A stretch of 64,000 nucleotides of DNA from Niveispirillum irakense DSM 11586 (lineage in GTDB: Bacteria > Pseudomonadota > Alphaproteobacteria > Azospirillales > Azospirillaceae). The stretch spans positions 186,001 to 250,000 of the forward strand of contig NZ_KE386934.1 of the NCBI RefSeq assembly GCF_000429645.1. The letters run 5' to 3'. The position numbers and the translations under genes are program-made. A model generated the notes under the pieces. It worked only from the letters and a program-made list of their open reading frames with translations. It was not told the DNA's origin and did not search any database. How positions within the stretch are numbered: the first letter of the stretch is position 1; every line of letters begins with the position of its first letter. Below, in pieces: positions 53,344-62,637 of the stretch.

Positions 53344-54525
53344 TCAACCAATGGCCCCGTCCGGCGCAAAAATCTCTTCCGGCTTCTCAATACCGCGCAG
53401 GACATGGATACCCAGCGACCGCATGGTCCGGCCCGAGCAGCCAGCAAAGGCGGTGGACACCACGACTGCGCTGTCCAACCCCTTGGCCACATCCAGCAGG
53501 CGGCTGGCCATGTTCACCGCCGGGCCGACCACGGTGAAATCCAGCCGACGCTTGCCGCCAATATTGCCGAACGCGACATGGCCCAGATGCAGCGACAGGC
53601 CGTAATCCAGCGCCGTCTGGCCGGCGGGCAGCGCCTGGTTCCATTCCGCCACTGCGGCCTGGAGCGTGGCAGCCGCCGCCAACGCATGGCCGCAGGCTTC
53701 ACGCGGGTTCAGCATATCGGCGGGGAAGATCGCCAGCATGCCATCACCGATGAATTTCAGCACTTCGCCGCCATGGGCCTCCACCGCGTCCACAGCCAGA
53801 TCGAACCAATAGTTCAGCCGGGCGACGACATCGCGGGAGACATTCTCCGACGTGAAGCGGGTGAAGTTGCGCAGGTCGCAGAACAGGACCGCGGCGAAGA
53901 TATTTTCCGCATCACCGCGCTGAATCTGGCCGGCATAGACCCGGCCCCCCGCATTGTGCCCCAGATAGGTGTCCAGCAGGTCATGGGCGATGTTGCGCAC
54001 CACCCGCGCTTCCAGGATGGGGGAAATGGCCGCGACGACATGGTGCAGATCGGCCAGATCCTCCTCGCTGAAGCGCGTAACGCGCTTGGCCGCAAAGGAC
54101 ATGGCGGCAGACCGGTGCCGGTCCTGCACCTGGATGGGGATGATGACGTAATCGGTAAAACCTTCCACCTGCAGCCGGCGCAGCAGCGGCATCTCCGTCT
54201 GTTCTGCCGCCAGATGGACGCGGAAGGACTGCCCCGTCAGATCAACCCGATGGACCGGGCTGTTAAGATATTCCGTCAGGTCTGTATCGACACGGTTCAA
54301 CCGGTGGGCCTGGGATGTCTGCCCGCACAGCCAGACGCGCCCTTCCCCTACCACTTCGGGATGCAGCAGTTCCAGGTTCAGCGACACACGCCCGATGGGC
54401 AGGCCGGCAACCGCCACCCGGTCGATCACTTGGGAGAAGAGCGTGTCGATATCGGCCAGCCGGTTGCCTTCCAGCAGCAGCCAATCAACAATCGGGCGGA
54501 TACGGGCAGAAATGGCCTGGGACAA
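53344..54525 (-). CDS. soluble class III adenylate cyclase with N-terminal GAF-like region
   Basis: A 393-residue cytoplasmic cyclase with no membrane helix. Residues about 1-170 look like a GAF-type sensor (RVSLNLELLHPEVVGEGRVWLC early, SAAMSFAAKRVTRFSEEDLADLHHV at the end). The catalytic domain spans about 205-380, with FCDLRNFTRF, the Lys and second Asp in VLKFIGDGMLAIFP, and Asn/Arg in VNMASRL. The usual GDTVN is GPAVN here, and Thr in DFTVVG marks it as class IIIb-like. It should make cAMP under a cytoplasmic signal. It is followed by gltX 63 bases on. Confidence 0.85.
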   Translation of the reverse strand: MSQAISARIRPIVDWLLLEGNRLADIDTLFSQVIDRVAVAGLPIGRVSLNLELLHPEVVGEGRVWLCGQTSQAHRLNRVDTDLTEYLNSPVHRVDLTGQSFRVHLAAEQTEMPLLRRLQVEGFTDYVIIPIQVQDRHRSAAMSFAAKRVTRFSEEDLADLHHVVAAISPILEARVVRNIAHDLLDTYLGHNAGGRVYAGQIQRGDAENIFAAVLFCDLRNFTRFTSENVSRDVVARLNYWFDLAVDAVEAHGGEVLKFIGDGMLAIFPADMLNPREACGHALAAAATLQAAVAEWNQALPAGQTALDYGLSLHLGHVAFGNIGGKRRLDFTVVGPAVNMASRLLDVAKGLDSAVVVSTAFAGCSGRTMRSLGIHVLRGIEKPEEIFAPDGAIG

Positions 54526-54633
54526 GGCGGGAACACTCCGGCAACGGTCAGCCCAGTTTGGTGATCCAATCTGTTCCCTGCAAGATGGCTTATCGCGGGA
54601 CAGGCCCCCACCTGAAAGGATAAGGGACGGGGG

Positions 54634-55158
54634 TCAGCTATTGCGGCCCGGCGGCGCCCACTGGGTCAGGAAGGCAGCGATCTTGGCGCTGTCATGGCCC
54701 TTTCCCTGATCGGCTGGCAATTCCAGATCACCCGTATTCTGGCTATGCAGCAGCGCGCCATTTGCATCCAGCACGAAAAGGTGGGGATATCCCGCCACCT
54801 TGGGATAGCGGGACAGAAAGGCCGTGTTCTGGTTGACCTTCTTGTCGTAATGCACTTTCAGCACCACGAAATTGCGGTCGCGCAACTGGCGCAGATTGGC
54901 TTCCTGCTCGAACTTGGCGTCCAGCAATTTGCACCAGATGCACCAGTCCCCGCCCACATCCACCAAAACACGGCGGTTGGATTTCTGGGCTTCCGCCAGC
55001 GCCGCCTGCAGGTCAACATCCGGATTGCGGGCCGGATCAAAGACCTGTGACCAGGCTGGCGCATTGGGATCCTTCACCGGCCCGGCCTGCACCGGGGCTG
55101 CCAGCAACAGGCCTGCCAGCGGCGCGGCAAAAAGAAGGCGGGCGAACGGGATGGTCAT
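54634..55158 (-). CDS. secreted thioredoxin-fold protein
   Basis: A 174-residue thioredoxin_7-like protein. The signal peptide ends at PVQAGP (residue about 24). The redox motif is GGDWCIWCKLLD (C-x-x-C). The segment FVVLKVHYDKKVNQ follows, then GYPHLFVLDANGALLHSQNTG, which supplies the cis-Pro. It resembles periplasmic thiol reductase or disulfide-shuttle proteins (DUF255/thioredoxin_7). AGGGGA precedes the ATG. It lies 31 bases after a small exported protein with four Cys residues, a plausible client. Confidence 0.85.
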   Translation of the reverse strand: MTIPFARLLFAAPLAGLLLAAPVQAGPVKDPNAPAWSQVFDPARNPDVDLQAALAEAQKSNRRVLVDVGGDWCIWCKLLDAKFEQEANLRQLRDRNFVVLKVHYDKKVNQNTAFLSRYPKVAGYPHLFVLDANGALLHSQNTGDLELPADQGKGHDSAKIAAFLTQWAPPGRNS

Positions 55159-55189
55159 GCAAGTCCCCTGACGGCGGTTCAAAACTGGA

Positions 55190-55606
55190 TCAGCCCTTCA
55201 GGCCGACGGTCAGATCACATGTGGTCGATCCCTGGCCGCGATTGAAGAAGCGGATGATCATGCCACCCGCGTCACGCACGGTCATCACCTCGGTCTGGCC
55301 GGGGCCTAAGGATAATTGGCGCCCCGTCGCCGCCAGGGTGCTTTCGGCGATGGAATATTCCAGGGTACAGCGCTTGTTGCCTTCATTATGGAAGGTGACA
55401 TCGCCGGGACCGGGGATTTTGAACTCGAAGCTGCGACCCTTCTCGAAATCAACCCGGCCCTGGCAGGGGGTGTCGACCTGCACCTCGCAGCCATATTCAC
55501 CCTGGGCCTGATCATTGCGCACAGCGGCTGGCTGGGCCAAGGCCGTAACGGGGGCCAGAAGGCAGAGGGCCAGGACGGTGCTGGCGATGGATTTGGTGGT
55601 CGGCAT
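55190..55606 (-). CDS. exported hypothetical protein with four cysteines
   Basis: A 138-residue protein, not recognised. The signal peptide ends near ALAQPA (residue about 24). The mature part is beta-rich and has four Cys (in YGCEV, TPCQG, KRCTL and TTCDL) that could form two disulfides. The region TEVMTVRDAGGMIIRFFNRGQG is glycine rich. It should be periplasmic. The thioredoxin-fold gene follows on the same strand, suggesting a redox partner. ATG 55606 starts the signal peptide; its AGGAG lies 13 bases upstream, which is rather far. Confidence 0.7.
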   Translation of the reverse strand: MPTTKSIASTVLALCLLAPVTALAQPAAVRNDQAQGEYGCEVQVDTPCQGRVDFEKGRSFEFKIPGPGDVTFHNEGNKRCTLEYSIAESTLAATGRQLSLGPGQTEVMTVRDAGGMIIRFFNRGQGSTTCDLTVGLKG

Positions 55607-55737
55607 CGGCTTGTCGAAACTCCTGCACAGGCGCCGTGGCACAGCGCCGGGGGGCTTGTCTTCAATAGCGCCGCCAGGGCCATGGCGGCAAGGTCCACTA
55701 CCCTGCCACGGATGAGACGTTTTTCCCCAGCGTGGCG

Positions 55738-56604
55738 TCATGCCAACGCCTGGGCCGGAAACAGGATATCGGGAGCCGCCAGTTGCGCCTGGGCGCCGAT
55801 GAGCTGCAATTCCCGCTGCCCGCTCTCCTTCGTCGCTTTAAACACCGCATAGATGGCGGATGCGGCATGCGACAAGGCCGCCGCCCCATCGCGGCCGGTT
55901 TCCAGAAACTTGGCCAGGAACAAGGCCGCCACACAATCGCCGGCCCCATTGGGCATCGGGTCCAGCACCAGACGGGGGGTAGAGACGAGGAAGGCGCCTT
56001 CCGGCCCGTCCAGCAACAGCTCGATCCTATCCGGCGGGGCATCGGCCCGGGTCAGGCTGGTGACCAGCACCCATCGGGGGCCCAAGGCGCGGGCCGCTTT
56101 TGTCGCCGTCAGCGCGCTTTCCAGATCATGCACATGGCAACCGGTCAGATATTCCAGCTCAAACTGGTTGGGCGTGATGATATCGGCCAGTGCCAGCGCC
56201 TTATCGCGGAAAAATTCCGGAATGCCAGGGCGGACGAAAAAGCCACGCCCCACATCACCCATCACCGGATCGCAGCAATAAAGCGCCTCCGGATTGCCCT
56301 GCTTGGCCTGGGCCACGGCGGCCAGGACAACATCGCCCAAGGCGGCGTCTCCCATATAACCGGTCAGCACGGCATGCAGCCCGTCCATGGCACCGCGTTC
56401 CTCAATCCCCCGCAGCACATCGGCAATATGGTCCGGCGGGAACACCATGCCGGTCCAAACGCCATAGCCGGTATGATTGGAGAACTGCACCGTATTGACG
56501 GCAATCGCATCGAACCCCAACCGCTCCAGCGGGAAAATAGCCGCCCGGTTACCGACATGGCCAAACGCAACATGGGACTGGATGGAAAGGATGGTCTTCA
56601 CGAG
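55738..56604 (-). CDS. pdxY: pyridoxal kinase (PdxY type)
   Basis: A 288-residue ribokinase-fold kinase that phosphorylates pyridoxal to pyridoxal 5'-phosphate in vitamin B6 salvage. It opens VKTILSIQSHVAFGHVGNRAA, as PdxY does. VNTVQFSNHTGYG binds substrate. CDPVMGD and ITPNQFELEYLTG are ATP-site blocks, and PNGAGDCVAALFLA holds the catalytic Asp. GTG 56604 gives the canonical N-terminus and length (about 287) and has AAGG upstream. A longer GTG-started frame begins at 56628. Confidence 0.92.
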   Translation of the reverse strand, partial: LVKTILSIQSHVAFGHVGNRAAIFPLERLGFDAIAVNTVQFSNHTGYGVWTGMVFPPDHIADVLRGIEERGAMDGLHAVLTGYMGDAALGDVVLAAVAQAKQGNPEALYCCDPVMGDVGRGFFVRPGIPEFFRDKALALADIITPNQFELEYLTGCHVHDLESALTATKAARALGPRWVLVTSLTRADAPPDRIELLLDGPEGAFLVSTPRLVLDPMPNGAGDCVAALFLAKFLETGRDGAAALSHAASAIYAVFKATKESGQRELQLIGAQAQLAAPDILFPAQALA

Positions 56605-56759
56605 GACTGCACCTTTACTGGCATTCACGGGTTCCAGCTACGCCCATCCGTGGCGCCGCTTCAACCGCAAAAGCGTCTCCATGACAGGGATGGTGGACGC
56701 ATGACCGGCACTTGACTAGGTTCACGCCTGCTTGTCCCTGCCCATCGAAGGCCGATCCC

Positions 56760-57662
56760 ATGTCTGTCCGTCCTCGCCGTTCAGCACTTTACATGCCCGG
56801 TGCCAATCTCCGCGCGCTGGAGAAGGCCCGCGCCCTGGCGGCCGATGTGCTGATCCTGGACCTGGAAGATGCGGTGGCCCCCGACGCCAAGGAACTGGCG
56901 CGGACCCAGGTGGTGAATGCCATTGCGGCCGGCGGCTATGGCTACCGTGAACTGGTGGTCCGCACCAACGGGCTGGATACGCCCTGGGGCCATGCCGATC
57001 TTCAGGCCGCCGCCACCAGCGGCGCCCATGCTGTGCTGATTCCCAAGGTAGACAGCAGTGAGAGTGTGCGTATGGCCGACCGTGTGCTGCGTGCCTCCGG
57101 CGCGCCGGATAGCCTGCGCCTCTGGGTGATGATGGAAACGCCACGCGCCATGCTGAATGCCGCCGATATTGCCGGCGCCTGCCCCCGGCTGGAATGTCTG
57201 GTCATGGGCACATCGGACCTGACCAAGGATCTGGGTGCCCTGGTCACACGTGACCGCTTGCCCATGATCACCGGCCTGGGCCTGACCCTGCTGGCCGCCC
57301 GCGCCCATGGCTTGGCCGTGCTGGATGGCGTGCATGTCGATCTGGATGATGAAGCCGGCTTTGCCGATGCCTGCCGCCAGGGGCGCGAACTGGGCTTCGA
57401 CGGCAAAACCCTGATCCACCCAAGGCAGTTGATTGCCGCCAATAGCGCCTTCGCGCCCGACGCAGACGAGGTTTCGCGCGCGCAACGCATCATCGCCGCC
57501 CATGCCGACGCCATGGCTGCCGGGCGGGGCATTACCGTTGTGGATGGCAGGCTGGTGGAAGCCCTGCATGTGGAAACGGCCCGCGCCACCGTCGCCCTGG
57601 CTGCCGCCATCGCCGCCCAGGCAGGCTGCCCCTATGCCGGCCTTCAACCACGCCGGGCATAG
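56760..57662 (+). CDS. HpcH/HpaI aldolase, CitE-like (malyl-CoA/citramalyl-CoA lyase family)
   Basis: A 300-residue CitE-like lyase with a TIM-barrel fold. RRSALYMPGANLRALEKAR, VLILDLEDAVAPDAKELAR and VVRTNGLDTPWGHAD are family blocks. IPKVDSSESV carries the Lys, and GFDGKTLIHPRQL the distal segment. Members cleave or form malyl-CoA, beta-methylmalyl-CoA or citramalyl-CoA, or act as the citrate lyase beta subunit. No citrate-lyase partner genes are nearby, so a stand-alone (S)-citramalyl-CoA or L-malyl-CoA lyase is more likely. ATG 56760 has GAAGG upstream. Its end overlaps the convergent acetyltransferase gene by 19 bases. Confidence 0.85.
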   Translation: MSVRPRRSALYMPGANLRALEKARALAADVLILDLEDAVAPDAKELARTQVVNAIAAGGYGYRELVVRTNGLDTPWGHADLQAAATSGAHAVLIPKVDSSESVRMADRVLRASGAPDSLRLWVMMETPRAMLNAADIAGACPRLECLVMGTSDLTKDLGALVTRDRLPMITGLGLTLLAARAHGLAVLDGVHVDLDDEAGFADACRQGRELGFDGKTLIHPRQLIAANSAFAPDADEVSRAQRIIAAHADAMAAGRGITVVDGRLVEALHVETARATVALAAAIAAQAGCPYAGLQPRRA

Positions 57663-58387
57663 ACATAGCTATAGGCAGTGGTGAAACCGAACCGCTGGTA
57701 AAGCGCCAGTGCCGGCACATTACCGCTGCCAACCTGCAGATAGGCCCGCGTGGCACCCGCCGTCGCCGCATGGGACAGAATCGCCCGAACCAGCCGGGCC
57801 CCATGCCCCTGCCCCCTGGCCTGGGGATGAGTCGCGACCTTGTAGAGACCCAGCCAGCCGCGATCGACGACTCCAAGACAGGCGGCCACCGGCTTTCCGT
57901 CCGACCATAGGGTGGCATAGGTGGCCGGGGCGACGATGGCGCCAAGGATGGCCCGCAGGGCTGGCATTTCCGCTTCCGGCACCGCAACCATGCTGCGGTA
58001 GGCTGTCAGCCATGCATCATCAGCAAAGGATTGCAGCCGGACAGAGGCATCCGGCGGCTGTGCAGAAGGTAGTTCTGCTACCAAAACAAGGCTCTCTTCC
58101 CGCAACCTATATCCGGCCTGGACCAGTTTTTCTGCCATATCGGGCGGGCATAGGGGCGTCAGCCGAAATTGCGGGGGCAGTCCGTGACGACGATATTCCG
58201 TTTCACACCAGCCGATGAAGCCCGGATCGACCGGGGGCGACGCTGTGATGGCGGTAACAGCGTTCGCCCGCCCGCTATGCCCGCCGCCAAAGCGTAAAAC
58301 CCAGCCGCTATGGTGCAATTGTCGGGGTGCCGGCCATGCAGAAAGACAAAGGTCTTCAAGGCTTGCCGTCAGTTCCTGCGAACCCAT
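57644..58387 (-). CDS. GNAT family N-acetyltransferase
   Basis: A 247-residue protein whose C-terminal 130 residues are a clear GNAT domain. The acetyl-CoA loop is KVATHPQARGQGHGARLV (R-G-x-G-x-G/A), followed by YLQVGSGNVPALALYQRFGFT. The N-terminal 100 residues (WPAPRQLHHSGWVLRFGGGHSGRANAV) are like those in acetyltransferases annotated with protein N-acetylation or small-molecule modification. ATG 58387 has GGGGAAG five bases upstream; a GTG six bases earlier is possible. It overlaps the CitE-like gene at its 3' end. A TGCGAA-CTA-TTCGCA palindrome lies about 30 bases before its start. Confidence 0.82.
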   Translation of the reverse strand: MGSQELTASLEDLCLSAWPAPRQLHHSGWVLRFGGGHSGRANAVTAITASPPVDPGFIGWCETEYRRHGLPPQFRLTPLCPPDMAEKLVQAGYRLREESLVLVAELPSAQPPDASVRLQSFADDAWLTAYRSMVAVPEAEMPALRAILGAIVAPATYATLWSDGKPVAACLGVVDRGWLGLYKVATHPQARGQGHGARLVRAILSHAATAGATRAYLQVGSGNVPALALYQRFGFTTAYSYVYARRG

Positions 58388-58417
58388 TATCACTTCCCCG
58401 CCCGATGACAGACTAAT

Positions 58418-58432
58418 TGCGAACTATTCGCA
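58418..58432. promoter_or_regulatory. TGCGAA-CTA-TTCGCA palindrome
   Basis: A perfect 6-3-6 palindrome lies between the acetyltransferase gene and sdhC. Its size and symmetry resemble Fur-superfamily boxes, but this is only a visual match. It is 31 bases from the acetyltransferase start and about 220 bases from sdhC, so it may serve either gene. Confidence 0.4.
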
Positions 58433-58478
58433 CCTTATGGAGCCATCTTACATGAAGCATCTTAAAAGGGCATCGCAA

Positions 58479-58500
58479 CGCACCCAAGATCGCAGGTGCG
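58479..58500 (+). repeat. small hairpin upstream of the sdh promoter
   Basis: CGCACC (58479-58484) and GGTGCG (58495-58500) can pair across a ten-base loop. The right arm can also pair with TTCGCACC at 58427-58434. Role unknown. Confidence 0.3.
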
Positions 58501-58505
58501 AAGCG

Positions 58506-58533
58506 TTGACGCAGGCATAAGGTTGGGCGTAAT
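58506..58533 (+). promoter_or_regulatory. candidate promoter for sdhCDAB
   Basis: TTGACG (58506-58511) and CGTAAT (58528-58533) are 16 bases apart, about 118 bases before the sdhC ATG. Matches are five and four of six. Tentative. Confidence 0.4.
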
Positions 58534-58650
58534 TGAACCCCAGCCAATTCTTGTGACAATTCCCGCCGCCGGCTTTGCTAGCGGGTGTCGTGGCCCCGGT
58601 CGGGCCATCGACATGGAAAAACCCCGGACAGCATCAAGGACGCGTGAGAG

Positions 58651-59049
58651 ATGACCGATACGCCCGCGGCCAAGCGGCAACGGCCGCTATCCCCCCACCT
58701 GCAGGTCTATCGCCTGCCCCTGCCCGCTTTGACCTCCATCACCCATCGCATCACCGGTATCGGCCTCACTGTCGGTACGCTGTTGCTGGTCTGGTGGCTG
58801 GTGGCAGCGGCCGTGGGGCCGGAAGCCTACGCCACGGCCAGCGGCTTCATCGCCTCGCCCATCGGGCTGATCCTGATGTTCGGCTGGACGGCGGCCCTCT
58901 GGTTCCATTTTTTCAATGGTATCCGTCACCTGGTCTGGGACGGCGTCAAGGGCCTGACCTTGCCGCAAGCCTATAGCAGCTCCAACCTGGTCATCGGCGC
59001 CGCCATCGGCGCCACCGTGGTGACCTGGGTGCTGGCCTTCGCGCTCTGA
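58651..59049 (+). CDS. sdhC: succinate dehydrogenase cytochrome b556 subunit
   Basis: A 132-residue membrane anchor of complex II. RPLSPHLQVYRLPLPALTSITHRITG is the classic N-terminal signature, containing quinone-site Ser/Arg residues. Three membrane helices follow at about 35-55, 68-88 and 108-130. HFFNGIRHLVWDG has the haem-ligand His. It anchors SdhAB to the inner membrane and binds haem b and ubiquinone with SdhD. It is the first gene of sdhCDAB; sdhD follows after 16 bases. Confidence 0.96.
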   Translation: MTDTPAAKRQRPLSPHLQVYRLPLPALTSITHRITGIGLTVGTLLLVWWLVAAAVGPEAYATASGFIASPIGLILMFGWTAALWFHFFNGIRHLVWDGVKGLTLPQAYSSSNLVIGAAIGATVVTWVLAFAL

Positions 59050-59065
59050 TTGGGGAAACCGAGAG

Positions 59066-59461
59066 ATGGCTAATTCCACCAACAGCTTCCGCACGCCGCT
59101 GGGCCGCGCCCGTGGCCTCGGTTCTGCCAAGCATGGCGCCCATCACTGGCTGGCCTACCGTGTCGGTGCCGCCGGTCTGGCCGTGCTGACCATCCTGTTC
59201 ATCGCCCTGGTGCTGAGCCTGATCGGCGCCAGCCACGAGGATGTGGTGCTGACCTTCCAGAAGCCCTACCCGGTGATCGTCACGATCCTGTTCCTGGGTT
59301 TCACCTTCCATCATGCCGCATACGGTATGCAGGAAGTCTTCGAGGACTATATCCATGGCAAGCTGGCAAAGCTGGCCGCCATCGCGCTGACCAAGGGTCT
59401 GGCGCTGGTGCTGTTCCTCCTGTCGGCCTTTGCCGTCCTCAAGATCGCTTTCGGAGCCTGA
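59066..59461 (+). CDS. sdhD: succinate dehydrogenase membrane anchor subunit
   Basis: A 131-residue second anchor of complex II. The N-terminus [25 protein letters not shown] is typical of alphaproteobacterial SdhD. Three helices follow, and [19 protein letters not shown] carries the haem-ligand His and the conserved Asp-Tyr of the quinone site. GAGAG precedes the ATG. sdhA starts four bases after its stop. Confidence 0.95.
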   Translation: MANSTNSFRTPLGRARGLGSAKHGAHHWLAYRVGAAGLAVLTILFIALVLSLIGASHEDVVLTFQKPYPVIVTILFLGFTFHHAAYGMQEVFEDYIHGKLAKLAAIALTKGLALVLFLLSAFAVLKIAFGA

Positions 59462-59465
59462 TAAC

Positions 59466-61256
59466 ATGGCGACCGCCTACAAGATCATCGATCACGAATA
59501 TGATGTCGTCGTCGTCGGCGCCGGTGGCGCTGGCCTGCGCGCCACGTTCGGCATGGCCGAAAAGGGGCTGAAGACGGCCTGCATCACCAAGGTGTTCCCC
59601 ACCCGCTCCCACACCGTGGCAGCGCAGGGCGGTATCTCCGCCGCCCTGGGCAATATGGGTGACGACGACTGGCGCTACCACATGTACGACACCGTGAAGG
59701 GGTCGGACTGGCTGGGCGACCAGGACGCGATTGAGTACATGGTGCGCGAGGCCATCCCCGCCATCATCGAGCTGGAACATCAGGGCGTGCCCTTCAGCCG
59801 CACGGCCGAAGGCAAGATTTATCAGCGCGCCTTCGGCGGCATGACCACCGAATATGGCAAGGGTCAGGCTTACCGCACCTGTGCGGCCGCCGACCGTACC
59901 GGCCACGCCATGCTGCATACGCTGTATCAGCAGAGCCTGCGCCATAACGCTGAGTTCTTTGTAGAATATTTCGCCCTCGACCTGTTGATGGACGAGGAAG
60001 GCGCCTGCCGCGGCGTGCTGGCCTGGAACCTGGATGATGGCACCATCCATCGTTTCCGCGGCCACCAGACCGTGCTGGCCACCGGCGGCTATGGCCGCGC
60101 CTACTTCTCCGCCACCTCGGCCCATACCTGCACCGGCGACGGTGGCGGCATGGTGCTGCGCGCCGGCCTGCCCCTGCAGGACATGGAGTTCGTGCAGTTC
60201 CACCCGACTGGTATCTACGGCTCCGGCTGTCTGATCACCGAGGGTGCGCGCGGCGAAGGCGGCTATCTGACCAACTCCGAAGGCGAACGCTTCATGGAGC
60301 GTTATGCCCCCTCGGCCAAGGATCTCGCCTCGCGCGACGTGGTCAGCCGTTCGATGACCATCGAAATCCGCGAAGGTCGCGGCGTTGGCCCGAACAAGGA
60401 CCATATCCATCTGCATCTGGAGCATCTGGCGCCGGAAGTCATCCATGCCCGCCTGCCGGGCATCGCTGAATCGGCCCGTATCTTCGCCGGTGTGGATGTG
60501 ACGAAGGAGCCGATCCCGGTTCTGCCGACCGTCCATTACAATATGGGCGGCATCCCGACCAATTATCGCGGCGAAGTCATCCGCCCGACCGCCGACAATC
60601 CCGACCAGGTGGTGCCGGGCCTGATGGCCATTGGTGAAGCGGCCTGCGTGTCGGTGCATGGCGCCAACCGCCTGGGTTCCAACTCCCTGCTCGATCTGGT
60701 GGTGTTCGGCCGCTCGGCCGCCATCCGCGCCGCCGAGATCGTGACCAAGGGCGCCCCGCACAAGACCATCTCCAACGACAGCACCGACAAGGCGCTGGCC
60801 CGTCTGGATAAGGCCCGCTTTGCCAAGGGCGGCACCCGCGTGGCGCATCTGCGCCTGGAAATGCAGAAGATCATGCAGAATAACTGCGCCGTCTTCCGCA
60901 CCGGCGATGTGCTGGACGAGGGTGTGGAGCATATGCGCGCGGTTTGGGCCAAGCGCCCGGACATCGCGGTCAGCGACAGCTCCATGATCTGGAACAGCGA
61001 TCTGGTGGAAGCGCTGGAACTGGACAATCTGATGTACCAGGCCGTCGCGACCATCAATTCCGCCGCCAACCGCACCGAATCCCGTGGCGCCCATGCCCGC
61101 GAGGATTACAGCGAGCGTGACGACGTCAACTGGATGAAGCACACGACCGTCTGGGTGGATGAAAGTGGCAAGCCGACCATCGGCGACCGCCCCGTCCATC
61201 TCTACACTTTGACCAACGAAGTTGAAGTGTTCCCGCCGAAGAAGCGCGTGTACTGA
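59466..61256 (+). CDS. sdhA: succinate dehydrogenase flavoprotein subunit
   Basis: A 596-residue flavoprotein. It oxidises succinate to fumarate in the TCA cycle and passes electrons through SdhB to ubiquinone. The FAD-binding motif is [12 protein letters not shown] (about 15-26), and FAD is covalently bound at His49 in [13 protein letters not shown]. The active site includes [22 protein letters not shown] and the Arg region [18 protein letters not shown]. It ends [17 protein letters not shown]...[10 protein letters not shown], typical of SdhA. ATG 59466 begins the conserved region; upstream in-frame codons are inside sdhD. Confidence 0.98.
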   Translation: MATAYKIIDHEYDVVVVGAGGAGLRATFGMAEKGLKTACITKVFPTRSHTVAAQGGISAALGNMGDDDWRYHMYDTVKGSDWLGDQDAIEYMVREAIPAIIELEHQGVPFSRTAEGKIYQRAFGGMTTEYGKGQAYRTCAAADRTGHAMLHTLYQQSLRHNAEFFVEYFALDLLMDEEGACRGVLAWNLDDGTIHRFRGHQTVLATGGYGRAYFSATSAHTCTGDGGGMVLRAGLPLQDMEFVQFHPTGIYGSGCLITEGARGEGGYLTNSEGERFMERYAPSAKDLASRDVVSRSMTIEIREGRGVGPNKDHIHLHLEHLAPEVIHARLPGIAESARIFAGVDVTKEPIPVLPTVHYNMGGIPTNYRGEVIRPTADNPDQVVPGLMAIGEAACVSVHGANRLGSNSLLDLVVFGRSAAIRAAEIVTKGAPHKTISNDSTDKALARLDKARFAKGGTRVAHLRLEMQKIMQNNCAVFRTGDVLDEGVEHMRAVWAKRPDIAVSDSSMIWNSDLVEALELDNLMYQAVATINSAANRTESRGAHAREDYSERDDVNWMKHTTVWVDESGKPTIGDRPVHLYTLTNEVEVFPPKKRVY

Positions 61257-61286
61257 TCCCGCGACGTTTGAGAAGGCCTTCGACCC

Positions 61287-62069
61287 ATGGCTGAATTTTC
61301 CCTCCCCGCCAATTCCAAGGTCAAGCCCGGCAAGACGGTTCGCTCTGCCGGGACTGACGCCAAGCGCACGCGCAAGTTCCGCATCTATCGCTATGATCCG
61401 GACTCGGGCGAGAACCCGCGTGAGGATATTTACGAGATCGATCTGGACAAGTGCGGCCCGATGGTTCTCGACGCGCTGATCCACATCAAGAACGATGTGG
61501 ACAGCACGCTGACCTTCCGCCGGTCCTGCCGTGAAGGCATCTGCGGTTCCTGCGCCATGAATATTGATGGTCGCAATACGCTGGCGTGCCTGAAGGCGAT
61601 CGACGAAGTGAAGGGCGACGTCAAGATCTACCCGCTGCCGCACCAGCCGGTGGTGAAGGATCTGGTGCCGGACCTGAACCAGAACTATGCCCAGCTCGCC
61701 TCCATCAAGCCCTGGCTGCAGACGCAGTCGACGGCCCCCTCGCGCGAACGGCTGCAAAGCCCGGAAGAGCGGGAGAAGCTGGACGGGCTGTATGAGTGCA
61801 TCCTGTGCTTCTGCTGCACCACCTCCTGCCCCAGCTATTGGTGGAATGGTGACCGGTATCTGGGCCCGGCGGTTCTGCTGCAGGCCTATCGCTTCATCGC
61901 CGACAGCCGCGATGAAATGACGGGTGAGCGTTTGGATGCGCTGGAAGACCCCTTCCGTCTCTATCGCTGCCACACGATCATGAACTGCACCCAGACCTGC
62001 CCGAAAGGTCTGAACCCGGCCAAGGCAATTGCCGAAATCAAGAAGCTGATGGCCGCCCGCGCGGCCTAA
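61287..62069 (+). CDS. sdhB: succinate dehydrogenase iron-sulfur subunit
   Basis: A 260-residue iron-sulfur protein. The [2Fe-2S] site is [16 protein letters not shown] plus a later Cys (LAC). The [4Fe-4S] site is [16 protein letters not shown] and the [3Fe-4S] site is [21 protein letters not shown]. It carries electrons from SdhA FAD to the quinone site. The first 25 residues are a basic extension common in alphaproteobacteria. It ends the sdhCDAB operon, followed by a terminator. Confidence 0.98.
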   Translation: MAEFSLPANSKVKPGKTVRSAGTDAKRTRKFRIYRYDPDSGENPREDIYEIDLDKCGPMVLDALIHIKNDVDSTLTFRRSCREGICGSCAMNIDGRNTLACLKAIDEVKGDVKIYPLPHQPVVKDLVPDLNQNYAQLASIKPWLQTQSTAPSRERLQSPEEREKLDGLYECILCFCCTTSCPSYWWNGDRYLGPAVLLQAYRFIADSRDEMTGERLDALEDPFRLYRCHTIMNCTQTCPKGLNPAKAIAEIKKLMAARAA

Positions 62070-62096
62070 AGCGACCTGATCAGGGTGTGAACTAAG

Positions 62097-62127
62097 AAGG
62101 CCGCCGGATCGCTCTGGCGGCCTTTTT
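62097..62127 (+). terminator. sdhCDAB terminator
   Basis: Arms AAGGCCGCC (62097-62105) and GGCGGCCTT (62116-62124), followed by TTT. The stem can extend inward with a G-U pair. Confidence 0.8.
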
Positions 62128-62154
62128 CATTCCTGACCCCGAATTATTTATCGC

Positions 62155-62496
62155 TTACCCTGGCACCACCTGGATCAGCACGCCGCTATCCACCGTACAG
62201 CGGATGCTGCGCCGCTCGGGTGCATCAAAATTTTCCCGGCGAAGCACCAAGGTAAAGCCCTGGGTTACGGTCTGCACCGTACCATTGGTCACCAGATCGG
62301 GCAGTTCATAGGCAATGCGGTAATGGTCGCCATAGGTGCGCTCCACTTCCCGACGGCAATGGTCCGTGGCCGTACGTGGACGGGCGTAACGACCATCATC
62401 CTTGTCATCATTGACATTGATGGAGCAGGCGGACAGGACACCAGCCCCGACAACCATACCAAGCCCCACCAGCAGCATACGCGCGATCTTTGACAT
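62155..62496 (-). CDS. small predicted lipoprotein
   Basis: A 113-residue protein with an N-terminal lipoprotein signal ending in the lipobox VLSAC (residue about 24). The mature part has two further Cys (DHCRRE and IRCTV) that may form a disulfide, and an acidic, Asp-rich start (NVNDDKDDG). No family was recognised. ATG 62496 begins the signal; GGGGG lies upstream. It converges on the sdh terminator. Confidence 0.7.
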   Translation of the reverse strand: MSKIARMLLVGLGMVVGAGVLSACSINVNDDKDDGRYARPRTATDHCRREVERTYGDHYRIAYELPDLVTNGTVQTVTQGFTLVLRRENFDAPERRSIRCTVDSGVLIQVVPG

Positions 62497-62637
62497 GAAA
62501 GCCCCCGTCTTATCGTTGATAGGGGCAATCGTAGAGGCAGCCAGGGTGCCACTCAATCGGGGTTACGTGGGCGTAACGCTTTGATTTAAAGCTGATAACC
62601 AGCGTAAGTCCGGTGACGGAACTGTAACGGTGGCGTG

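Noticed and set aside
59439..61973. An 844-codon minus-strand frame opposite sdhA and sdhB
   Set aside because: Shadow of sdhA/sdhB, which are certain.
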